A DNA stretch of 6,404 bases from Candidatus Bathyarchaeota archaeon. Its GTDB lineage: Archaea; Thermoproteota; Bathyarchaeia; 40CM-2-53-6. The position numbers and the translations under genes were made by a program. The stretch is from contig VBBE01000124.1 of NCBI GenBank assembly GCA_005884605.1, positions 1-6,404 on the forward strand, written 5' to 3'. This document shows positions 1-6,093 of this stretch, piece by piece. Position 1 is the stretch's first letter, and each line of letters opens with the position of its first letter. The notes under the pieces are model-generated. The model did not search any database, was not told where the DNA came from, and saw nothing but the letters and a program-made list of their open reading frames with translations.

Positions 1-477
1 AATGCGCTCATAACGAGCGTACTGAAGAAGTACGCCGAATTCGATAGGCTCGCAGAAAAGTTCGAGTTCATAAGCATGCCACGGAAAAGCTTCTCATCAT
101 TGATACAGGAGTTGGATGATGATAAAATCGAAAAATGTGCCAGACAGGTTGGTTCCACTGTTCCGAAGGAGATAATGCGGTTCTGGTTCGACGAACTAAG
201 CCTCGGCTCATTAATGAGCTTCATTTCACTCCTCACAAGACACTATAGACTGGTGAAGTCAGAGATTAAGGTCAATTACAGTGATTACACCATCATGCTC
301 CATCATGATATGGGGATGAAGTGGTCAAAGTTCTTGAAGTACTATCTGGATGAAGCAATCAGAGGGGTGCCTGGAATCTTTCCAAAATTCGAGATAAGTG
401 ATGGCCTGGTGGTAATTAGGTTCAATGCGCGTGACGCGGTCGGGAATAGGCAGATCAGTCAATCAACAAACCACTAG
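1..477 (+). CDS. Ribbon-helix-helix type transcriptional regulator, C-terminal part (5' end outside window)
   Basis: The frame is open from the first base of the window, giving 158 residues before the TAG at 475-477, so the ATG at 76 is probably internal. The first residues (NALITSVLKKYAEFDRLAEK) look like the second helix of an Arc/CopG-type ribbon-helix-helix DNA-binding domain, and the FEFISMPR that follows resembles the linker in archaeal RHH proteins I associate with Nitrososphaeria. The remaining roughly 125 residues form a mixed helical and strand domain containing FWFDELSLGSLMSF and a central HHDMGMKWSKFLKYYLDEA segment, with a beta-rich end (KFEISDGLVVIRF). I cannot name the ligand or target of this C-terminal domain. 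The family assignment is from memory of similar proteins and the DNA-binding strand itself lies outside the window. No operon partner is visible: the next gene is convergent. Confidence 0.7.
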   Translation, partial: NALITSVLKKYAEFDRLAEKFEFISMPRKSFSSLIQELDDDKIEKCARQVGSTVPKEIMRFWFDELSLGSLMSFISLLTRHYRLVKSEIKVNYSDYTIMLHHDMGMKWSKFLKYYLDEAIRGVPGIFPKFEISDGLVVIRFNARDAVGNRQISQSTNH

Positions 478-607
478 GCGTGGCGGGTAGAGAACCAGCA
501 GGCTAAATAGAAAGTGTGAGCGCCTCCCGCAAGGCGACAGAGTCCAGAGTCTTGGATTGATTTGTCGACACAGCTTGATCATCGACTGGGATCGTTCTGT
601 CCCCTAG
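478..607. other. Convergent intergenic spacer
   Basis: This 130-base spacer lies between the stop of the regulator on the + strand and the stop of the Rieske gene on the - strand, so it should contain the 3' ends of both transcripts. It holds a short hairpin at 521-536 and a tandem duplication of the 7-mer CAGAGTC at 538-551. I see no RNA gene and no credible open frame. Confidence 0.6.
502..536 (-). terminator. Possible terminator hairpin for the Rieske transcript
   Basis: CGCCT at 521-525 pairs with AGGCG at 532-536 around a six-base loop. Read on the - strand, the hairpin lies about 70 bases past the Rieske stop and is followed by a pyrimidine-rich stretch (CTCACACTTTCTATTT) that could act as an archaeal U-rich termination signal. 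The stem is only five pairs and the T runs are short, so this is weak. Confidence 0.22.
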
Positions 608-919
608 TCACGATGGTTTCTTTATCATCACAGCATTGTTCTCGACCTTCACCTCGAACGTTGGCTCAGGAGCGGATGCTGGTGGACCAACAACGCTTCC
701 CGTTCTGACGTCAAACTTCGAACCGTGCCAAGGACACTGCACGACATACCCACTCAGTTTACCCTTAGCGAGCGGCCCTCCCACGTGAGTGCATCTGTTC
801 CTAAGTGCGTAAAACTTTCCATCGACGTTCGCTACCATCACCTCCTCATTTCCTACCCTGACCGACCTCATCGATCCTTTCGGTATTTCCGAGACACCAG
901 CCACTTTTTCGTAGGACAA
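608..919 (-). CDS. Small Rieske [2Fe-2S] ferredoxin
   Basis: This is a 103-residue soluble protein made of a single Rieske domain. The cluster ligands are clear: C43-T-H45 in the first box and C62-P-W-H65-G-S in the second, 16 residues apart, followed by KFD and a TG turn as in Rieske ferredoxins of dioxygenase and nitrite-reductase small-subunit type. There is no signal peptide or membrane segment, so it should be a cytoplasmic one-electron carrier. I chose the TTG at 919 as start because the domain begins two residues later (YEKVAGVSEIP), a GGAG lies at 934-931 with an 11-base spacer, and the only upstream ATG (1033) would overlap the preceding gene by 88 bases with a low-complexity basic extension. 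It follows the binding-protein gene by 26 bases on the same strand, so the two are probably co-transcribed. The partner oxidoreductase is not in the window. Family certain, role unknown. Confidence 0.93.
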   Translation of the reverse strand: MSYEKVAGVSEIPKGSMRSVRVGNEEVMVANVDGKFYALRNRCTHVGGPLAKGKLSGYVVQCPWHGSKFDVRTGSVVGPPASAPEPTFEVKVENNAVMIKKPS

Positions 920-945
920 GCGGTTCTCTTCTCCAGTAGTCTTAT

Positions 946-1929
946 TCAGGTGGTTACCGTCGAGAATAGTTTCAATCCCTCGTGATTTCCTTCCGCTCCG
1001 CTGGAAAGGATGAGGGAGAGCTCTCGGAACCAAGTTTCCGGAGCGTATGTCCCTTCTTGCCAGTAGTTCACATTGAAGCCATGTATCTTTCCCTCTCTGT
1101 ACGCTGGAGAGTTCTTAATTATCGGATACATCGAACTCAGGTGCAGTATGCTCGGTCTTACCATCGTGAATACTATGACGTTCGCTTCTTGCATCCTTGA
1201 AGCGACCCATTCGTGTGTACTCTGAACGCTGCCCGGAGTGTTGGCGTCTGGAGTTATGACCTCTCCTCCTAGTCGCCGAATCGATTGCGCAACCCACGAC
1301 CTTCCTCCCGTCACGAAAACGTAACCTTGGAATTCCATAAACCAAAGAACCCTCTCCCCCTTCGTGCTGCTCGACCTTGTTGTGTTCTCCATGTCCTGCG
1401 ACACCTTCTGAACTATCTCCCGGGCCTGCCTTTCGAGGTTGAAGAAGTGTCCGATGAACTCGATCCACTTGATCCTTTCCGTAATATCTGGTTCGTACCA
1501 TGCATCTTCTACTGCATTCGGCGAATGAGTCTTTACGAGAAGATTGTACAGATAGGGGTCGTCGTGAGGGAATAGGAACGTGAATACGACCTCCGGCTTC
1601 AACGCTCTAAGCTCCTGCAGGCTTTGTATGTCTGACAGTCTGCCCGAGGAAAGCCTCTCGACAAGCTCGGGCAGGACAAGGTGCGCCTCAGCTGCGTTAA
1701 GTATCCCTTTGAAATTATCAAGAACGGGTTCAGCCTCATTGTGCAACCTCAGGGCGAAGGCCAGTTCAATCGGTGAGCAAGCCACGGCTCGATGTATCGG
1801 AACCCTCACAGCCAAATCAATCTTCGAAGCATCGGGCTTGGATGCTCCGCTGTAAAGGAGTAGCCTCCTTCCGGTGGCATCGGTTAATATCTTAGCCTGC
1901 GGCGACAATAATTCAACTCCGTAGTTCAT
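946..1929 (-). CDS. TroA/BtuF-like helical-backbone binding protein without signal peptide
   Basis: The 327-residue protein has the layout of the periplasmic-binding-protein family for iron-siderophore, haem and cobalamin (Peripla_BP_2, TroA superfamily). An ITDATGRR-like start (residues 14-22) leads to VPIHRAVACSP (43-53), then SLQELRALKPEVVF (103-116), which is the usual E-x-I-x-x-L-x-P-D-hydrophobic strand. A long connecting helix spans about 149-182. The second lobe starts with RVLWFM (193-198) and GGRSWVAQSIRRLGGEV (208-224), followed by an STHEW helix and a YREGKIHGFN strand. The ligand cannot be read from sequence. The domain starts almost at residue 1, and an in-frame TAG lies three codons upstream of the ATG, so no signal peptide or lipobox is possible in this frame. 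Signal-less members of this superfamily exist, so it may be cytoplasmic. It is the first gene of a pair with the Rieske protein; no permease or ATPase is in view. Confidence 0.8.
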   Translation of the reverse strand: MNYGVELLSPQAKILTDATGRRLLLYSGASKPDASKIDLAVRVPIHRAVACSPIELAFALRLHNEAEPVLDNFKGILNAAEAHLVLPELVERLSSGRLSDIQSLQELRALKPEVVFTFLFPHDDPYLYNLLVKTHSPNAVEDAWYEPDITERIKWIEFIGHFFNLERQAREIVQKVSQDMENTTRSSSTKGERVLWFMEFQGYVFVTGGRSWVAQSIRRLGGEVITPDANTPGSVQSTHEWVASRMQEANVIVFTMVRPSILHLSSMYPIIKNSPAYREGKIHGFNVNYWQEGTYAPETWFRELSLILSSGAEGNHEGLKLFSTVTT

Positions 1930-2294
1930 GTCCGACTATGAGGAGTGGGCCTTTTCCGCTTAAGGATGTGGTTTACATTGGTACACAAATGTTGACGTCA
2001 CGCTTAATTGCAGAAGCACCGACTACGAACCAATGCTTGAGCACAGGCGCTACGCAGGTGGTCCAAAATGTCGATTGTCACTGTGGTCAGGGAATCGCAG
2101 CACGGCCTTATCTGTCGCTCCTACGTCCCAATGCATTTCCCGCCTTTATCTGATTCCGGAGAACAAATGAAGAGAGGGTTAGGAGTGTCAGTTCTACCTA
2201 TCGTCGCTCACTACGCAGAGGATAGGTCCGTCTTGATATTCGCAGTCTTTCTGAGTCTGGCCTTTCGAACGAAGAAGAGCAAAATGACCAGTCG
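1930..2294. other. Divergent intergenic region, no supported gene
   Basis: These 365 bases separate the divergent binding-protein and CoxG-like genes and should contain both promoters. I cannot point to a convincing TATA/BRE pair for either. Open frames crossing it on the + strand (about 1938-2153 and 2068-2316) encode no recognisable protein, and the second runs into the CoxG-like gene in another frame. It contains an imperfect direct repeat (2106-2125 and 2197-2215) and an isolated 8-base palindrome TGACGTCA at 1993-2000. Confidence 0.6.
2106..2215. repeat. Imperfect direct repeat of about 20 bases
   Basis: CCTTATCTGTCGCTCCTACG at 2106-2125 and CCTATCGTCGCTCACTACG at 2197-2215 match at most positions with three single-base gaps, sharing the core GTCGCTC followed by CTACG. 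The copies lie in the divergent spacer about 90 bases apart, so they could be operator-like sites or a chance or degenerate duplication. The similarity was spotted by eye. Confidence 0.25.
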
Positions 2295-2756
2295 GTGCGG
2301 GAGTCAGTGCACATAGAAGGAGAATCCGTTATCAGGGTACCGAGGCAAAACCTCTACGACTTCGTCTTGGACCCATATCAGATCTCGCAGTGTATCCCCA
2401 GATATCAGAAGGTCGAGGTGAACTCTCCAGACGATTTTGTGGTCATCCTCAAGGCTGCCTCACCGTTGATCAAGGGCAGCTTCGTGTTGCATTTCACGGT
2501 CGCACGGAATGATTCACCCGAAGATGCGAAGTTTCTTGCAAAGGGAATTGGAAAGGGCAACAAAGCAGATTTGGAATTGACAATCCACTTGGAGGAACTG
2601 GAAATCGCTAGCTCCCTGATCAAATGGAAGGCAGAGGTACGGTTCGAAGGTCGAATTGCTCACGTCCCGAGCAAGAAACTCTCGATGGAGGCGGAAAAAT
2701 TCGTCGGGCGACTATTCAGCAATCTGCGAGTCAGGCTGGAATCAAGGCGTATCTAA
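2295..2756 (+). CDS. CoxG-like SRPBCC protein (carbon monoxide dehydrogenase subunit G family)
   Basis: This 153-residue protein matches the CoxG branch of the SRPBCC (START/Bet v1-like) fold. Features are a first strand HIEGESVIRVPRQNLYDFVLDP (from residue 6), an ISQCIP helix end (30-35), the SPLIKGSF segment (56-63) equivalent to the conserved P-x-KG-x-F, a GKGNKADLELTIHLEE strand pair, and a final amphipathic helix ending in FSNLRVRLE. The domain forms a hydrophobic pocket; in bacteria CoxG is tied to recruiting aerobic CO dehydrogenase to the membrane, and a quinone-carrying role has been proposed. This protein stops right after the domain, without the C-terminal membrane extension of longer CoxG proteins. 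No CO dehydrogenase subunits are in the window, so the function is open and other hydrophobic ligands are possible. Start is GTG 2295; GTG 2307 (V5) fits the usual family start better and may be the true one. No good ribosome binding site distinguishes them. Confidence 0.85.
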   Translation: MRESVHIEGESVIRVPRQNLYDFVLDPYQISQCIPRYQKVEVNSPDDFVVILKAASPLIKGSFVLHFTVARNDSPEDAKFLAKGIGKGNKADLELTIHLEELEIASSLIKWKAEVRFEGRIAHVPSKKLSMEAEKFVGRLFSNLRVRLESRRI

Positions 2757-2757
2757 T

Positions 2758-2913
2758 CCGGTGGAGGCTGATCTCCCTGTCATCGCCGCTAAGATGAAGG
2801 AGGAGAAATAGGATCTTCTGTTCGAACTCGCCAAGGCAACGCCTTCCTCGCGTTTCAGTTCTGAAGCCTACCTCGCGCTAATCTTCTTCCATTGCGTCAG
2901 CGTCGCGGCCTGA
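2758..2913 (+). pseudogene. Interrupted reading frame, possible gene remnant
   Basis: A GTG at 2761 begins VEADLPVIAAKMKEEK and ends at a TAG (2809-2811). The same frame then continues for 33 codons (DLLFELAKATPSSRFSSEAY, then a hydrophobic LALIFF stretch) to a TGA at 2911-2913. The peptide composition looks protein-like on both sides of the TAG, which suggests a decayed small gene or a stop created by mutation. No homologue is recognised and the length is small, so chance is a real alternative. Confidence 0.15.
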
Positions 2914-2971
2914 ACTCGAATTACAGATGTAAACGCACTCGATAAGTACTAAATGACAACAATGGTCTGTC

Positions 2972-4087
2972 ATGCAAAGCTCGCGCGCGGTTTCGAGTGT
3001 CGTCTTCGGTGCATCCGTCATAGTTCTGCTCGTCATAGCGGCGGCCGGTTTCGGATTGTACCTGACATCCACTCAATCGACGAAAATTGTGACCAGCACC
3101 AGCACAACGACAGTGACAGGCGCGGGAAACTCGTCCACGCCTGGCGTCAGCGGCGGGTTCCTAGGATCAAAGGTCGTGACCTTCTTGTACCCCACACCAT
3201 ACCAGTGCACGCCACCCACCAGCCAGCTCTTCCCAAGCCAAACCGCAGCGGCAGCGAAGGCGCCCTGCGAAGTCGGTGCGGCAGGCACGTTTCCGAATAA
3301 TGCCCTGCCTGTATGGGTTGCAGTTCCGGCCTACGCGGGGCTCTCCGTCTTTGGGGTGAGTGCGCTCGGCTCCTCGCCTGATGGATTCCCGGTCTATCAC
3401 AACCAAACAATCTTGACCCACTGTGGCGCCGGCGGGACAGCAACTGCTTGTCCGGACCACCCAACGTACCTCTATTCACCCGCGTTCACCTCCGTAGAGC
3501 AGCATCTTGGCATAACCAACGGTTACGGCGGCCTTCCTGAAGGCGTCCTGCCAACTCCGGCGCATGACCACATAGTTGATACCGATGCTGGCGGACTGAA
3601 CATACCTTGGGACACCGTTGCGGTGCTGGTTTTTGACCCGAACATAATGCCTACTGCGGCCACTGGCAGGTGCACTCAAGCAGCATCAACTTCGCTTCAG
3701 AATGCGACGGGGAACTGCCTGATCTCTATTGCAGCGCTCCAGAGAGCGATGGTAACCAATAATTCGGCGATCGCGGCGGCGAATGCCGGCAACCCGATCT
3801 GGCAGACTCTTGGAGGACCAATTGTCCAGGTCGTGATCCCCGGAGATTCCGTGGTGACAACCATCCGCAATCCCAACAGCAACCTCGATGTCTACTTCGC
3901 TGTTCGTAACTCAAACCCATACCCGCCCACTCAGAACTCCCAACGGTCGCTTGGTGTGGGGGTCGCGGGCATAGCGGCTGCTGGAATAATCGGCCTTGCG
4001 GTGTGGCGGAGAGCCGAGCAGGTTCCATACCGCGACAGGGCGATCGAGCAAACGCCCAGTCATTCAGACCGTGAGGAGGTCAAATAG
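2972..4087 (+). CDS. Unrecognised six-cysteine surface protein with N- and C-terminal membrane segments
   Basis: I do not recognise this 371-residue protein. Residues 5-31 (RAVSSVVFGASVIVLLVIAA and on) form a hydrophobic segment after a single basic residue, resembling archaeal pilin-type leaders or an uncleaved anchor. A Ser/Thr-rich linker follows (about 32-57), then an exposed domain of about 265 residues, a second membrane segment (about 327-344) and a short charged tail starting WRRAEQ. The exposed domain has six cysteines (79, 99, 151, 160, 234, 249), which could form three disulfides outside the cell, a His-rich stretch with H143, H150, H163, H178 and the H198-D-H200 motif, and N-glycosylation sequons at N53, N144, N244 and N263. 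There is no CxxCH haem site or obvious cupredoxin motif. The ATG has no ribosome binding site and an in-frame TGA lies six codons upstream, so a leaderless transcript is plausible. It ends one base before the ATG at 4089, so it is almost certainly co-transcribed with the PQQ dehydrogenase. A partner, electron acceptor or metal-delivery role is inference. Confidence 0.85.
   Translation: MQSSRAVSSVVFGASVIVLLVIAAAGFGLYLTSTQSTKIVTSTSTTTVTGAGNSSTPGVSGGFLGSKVVTFLYPTPYQCTPPTSQLFPSQTAAAAKAPCEVGAAGTFPNNALPVWVAVPAYAGLSVFGVSALGSSPDGFPVYHNQTILTHCGAGGTATACPDHPTYLYSPAFTSVEQHLGITNGYGGLPEGVLPTPAHDHIVDTDAGGLNIPWDTVAVLVFDPNIMPTAATGRCTQAASTSLQNATGNCLISIAALQRAMVTNNSAIAAANAGNPIWQTLGGPIVQVVIPGDSVVTTIRNPNSNLDVYFAVRNSNPYPPTQNSQRSLGVGVAGIAAAGIIGLAVWRRAEQVPYRDRAIEQTPSHSDREEVK
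4075..4080 (+). promoter_or_regulatory. Strong ribosome binding site GGAGGT
   Basis: GGAGGT lies inside the last codons of the six-cysteine protein gene, eight bases before an ATG at 4089-4091. It is the best Shine-Dalgarno match in the window and marks 4089 as the intended start of the downstream gene, even though that ATG is out of frame with the dehydrogenase domain. Confidence 0.7.
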
Positions 4088-4088
4088 A

Positions 4089-4199
4089 ATGATACGCAAG
4101 AATTCTAGTCGAGCTTTCCGGCGAACCCCGAACACCGGTTTCCTAGTCTCCACAGGAAGTGCTGGAGTCCCCAAAACGACATCAACGTCAACAACGTGA
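4089..4199 (+). pseudogene. Frame-disrupted 5' end of the PQQ dehydrogenase gene
   Basis: From the ATG at 4089 the frame reads MIRKNSSRAFRRTPNTGFLV and onward to PKTTSTSTT, stopping at TGA 4197-4199. The basic beginning with a twin arginine looks like the n-region of an export signal, but there is no proper hydrophobic core. In the frame of the dehydrogenase, the sequence upstream of the GTG at 4196 reads SPQNDINVNNVNNL, matching the conserved first strand of PQQ dehydrogenases (IN-x-x-NV-x-x-L-x-x-W). That frame has no ATG, GTG or TTG between its upstream stop (TAG 4106-4108) and 4196. One base missing from the CCCCAAAA run at 4169-4176 would join the two frames, and a larger deletion of the signal core is also possible. 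A sequencing or assembly error cannot be excluded. Confidence 0.5.
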
Positions 4200-6088
4200 A
4201 TAACTTGCAGGTTCAGTGGTTGTTCCCAGTTCCGTCCGCCCCTCCTGCATATTCAGGAGCTGAGGGCGTAATAGTCACACCCATAGTCGTAAACGGCATA
4301 GTATACGTGGTAACTAACTACAACGAAATCTTCACCCTCAGTTCGGTTGACGGTCATGTACTGTGGTCCCGGGGTATCGGTGCTCAAACATTCCTGGGCA
4401 AGCCGAGCACCGCCGGTCATCAGCACGCGATCTGGTACACGAGTACGGTAAGAGAAAAACCACTGATCTGGCTCTTCACGAATAACAATTCCATCTACGC
4501 TTTCAACGCTCTTACTGGTGACAAAGAGCTATCATTCCCACTCTTTGCCCAGCTCACTACCATACCTGGTAATTTCGGCATCCCCAGGACATTCGGTCAC
4601 AGTATGGCCATAGACGAAAAGAGAGGTATTCTCGTTACTGGCGTGGAAGGAAGCGAAGGGACCGATGCGGCTAGGGGCTTCTTCGCGGGCTTTGACATCA
4701 CACAGTCGCCTCCGAAGCTGTTGTGGAGAACCTTCACCATCCCTCCTCAGGATGGCAGCGACCCTAACTGGGACATAAGGAGTATTGCGAACATGACGCA
4801 CGCATTCGTATTTGACGGGCACAAAGCGATAGACCTTAAGTCTCTTCCGCAAAGCCAGATTCACGACATATTTTATGGTGATTGGGGCGACTTCGGTTTC
4901 AACGGGACGCATAGCTATGCTGGCTCGGGTGTAGGTTGGGGCGGTACGTGGGCCGTTGATAAGAAAACCGGGATGACGTATGTATCGACGGCGCAGCCAG
5001 GCCCAGACTTCAACGCGACCACGAGACCTGGCCCTAATTTATGGAGCGATTCAATCCTTGCAATCGACGACACAAGCGGTAAGCTTGTTTGGGGCTTCCA
5101 GACAACCTCACACGATCTTTGGGATTTCGACTGTGCGTGGAATGTCGTTCTAGCTAACGCAACTATCAACGGACAGACGCACGAAGCCGTCTTCAAGGGA
5201 TGCAAGGACGGCAGAGTGTATGCACTCGACGCGGCCACCGGGAGCATGTACTGGTATTACTTCTCTCCATCAATCACCAACGATCCCAAATTCACATATT
5301 CACTTGACCCCACCAACAAGACGCACATGAATCTTCGTTGGCCCAGCCAGGCCACAGGACAGACTCACGTGCTCTACGACGCGACCGGAACAGGCAACAT
5401 CGAAGCGGACATAGCTTACGATCCCGTGGCGAACCTCGTATTCGTCGCCCTGTACAATATTCCTTCACGAGCAGTCATTGCACCGGTTACAGGCCCCAAG
5501 GCGCCATACGGTTCAATTGGGATAGTCGGATCCTTCGGAGGGTTCACGTCAGCTGGCGCGGCTAACACGACTATAACCGCAATAGATGCCAGCACAGGGA
5601 AGGCGAGGTGGAGTTACTTTCTGCCGAAGATCCCTTACAGAGGTGGCCTCACTGTAAGTGGACAAGTAGTCTATATGACGACCATCGACGGCGTTCTGAG
5701 AATGCTTGACGAGAACAGTGGGACGCTTGTCGCTTCCAAGCTAATTGGCGGGCCGATGGTAATCCAACCGGCAATCGCCTCAGATTCGAATGGCAACGTT
5801 AAGCTCTACCTTCCTGTCTCGGCAAGCTCAGTCTTCCCAGCGGGTGTAAAGGAATTTCCTGGAGTGGTGCTAGCCCTCGGCGTGGGCTCCCAGTCCAACC
5901 GAACAGTAACAGTCACGACGACGACTACGAACGTCGGCGGGGGCGGTGTTGACCCGACGGTCTTCTACGCCACGGCAGCGGTAGCAATCATCTTCGTTAT
6001 CGCCACTGCGGTCGTCTCGATCAGGAGGAGATCACAATCTGTTGCGCCGATCGGGGGAGACGGTGGGAAGGTCGCTCAGACGAATTGA
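4196..6088 (+). CDS. PQQ-dependent dehydrogenase (eight-bladed propeller), C-terminally membrane-anchored
   Basis: This 630-residue quinoprotein of the methanol/glucose/alcohol dehydrogenase family would oxidise an alcohol or sugar outside the membrane using PQQ and a metal ion. Propeller repeats of the form (A/L/I)-D-x-x-(S/T)-G-x-x-x-W recur through the chain, for example LSSVDGHVLW, IDDTSGKLVW, LDAATGSMYW and IDASTGKARW. Active-site equivalents, numbered from the GTG, are: E154 (or E151) before RGFFAGFD; W248 for PQQ stacking; Q267 where an Asn is usual; D310 in HDLWDFD as catalytic base; D312 two residues later; and K337 in GCKDGRVYALD. The D310-K337 spacing of 27 equals that of E. coli glucose dehydrogenase (D466-K493), and GQT before the Lys is also shared. 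There is no vicinal Cys pair; the only cysteines are C313 and C336. A Thr-rich linker (about 569-586), one membrane helix (587-607) and SIRRR place the catalytic part outside. The GTG is only the first start in frame: a conserved strand and export signal are missing. The substrate cannot be assigned. Confidence 0.93.
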   Translation: MNNLQVQWLFPVPSAPPAYSGAEGVIVTPIVVNGIVYVVTNYNEIFTLSSVDGHVLWSRGIGAQTFLGKPSTAGHQHAIWYTSTVREKPLIWLFTNNNSIYAFNALTGDKELSFPLFAQLTTIPGNFGIPRTFGHSMAIDEKRGILVTGVEGSEGTDAARGFFAGFDITQSPPKLLWRTFTIPPQDGSDPNWDIRSIANMTHAFVFDGHKAIDLKSLPQSQIHDIFYGDWGDFGFNGTHSYAGSGVGWGGTWAVDKKTGMTYVSTAQPGPDFNATTRPGPNLWSDSILAIDDTSGKLVWGFQTTSHDLWDFDCAWNVVLANATINGQTHEAVFKGCKDGRVYALDAATGSMYWYYFSPSITNDPKFTYSLDPTNKTHMNLRWPSQATGQTHVLYDATGTGNIEADIAYDPVANLVFVALYNIPSRAVIAPVTGPKAPYGSIGIVGSFGGFTSAGAANTTITAIDASTGKARWSYFLPKIPYRGGLTVSGQVVYMTTIDGVLRMLDENSGTLVASKLIGGPMVIQPAIASDSNGNVKLYLPVSASSVFPAGVKEFPGVVLALGVGSQSNRTVTVTTTTTNVGGGGVDPTVFYATAAVAIIFVIATAVVSIRRRSQSVAPIGGDGGKVAQTN

Positions 6089-6093
6089 AGCGC

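Noticed and set aside
946..1033. N-terminal extension of the Rieske protein to ATG 1033
   Set aside because: It would overlap the preceding gene by 88 bases and add 38 residues with no domain; the TTG at 919 sits directly before the domain.
1993..2000. Perfect palindrome TGACGTCA upstream of the binding-protein gene
   Set aside because: Eight bases is within chance for this length, and a near copy (CTGACGTCAA) occurs inside the Rieske coding region, so it is not a specific site.
2068..2316. Open frame of 82 codons in the divergent spacer with a hydrophobic stretch near its end
   Set aside because: It has no recognisable domain, no ribosome binding site, and overlaps the start of the CoxG-like gene in another frame.
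2972..4087. c-type cytochrome or cupredoxin identity for the six-cysteine protein
   Set aside because: No CxxCH motif is present and there is no cupredoxin-like Cys-x(n)-His-x(n)-Met copper motif.
4166..4180. Programmed -1 frameshift on CCCCAAAA joining the 4089 frame to the dehydrogenase
   Set aside because: The run does not fit the X-XXY-YYZ slippery pattern in the incoming frame and no downstream pseudoknot was apparent; an indel or deletion is the simpler explanation.
5126..5134. Firm call of a lanthanide-dependent enzyme from the D-x-D motif
   Set aside because: The same motif occurs in membrane glucose dehydrogenase, whose spacing to the PQQ-contacting Lys this protein shares, so the metal cannot be decided from sequence.
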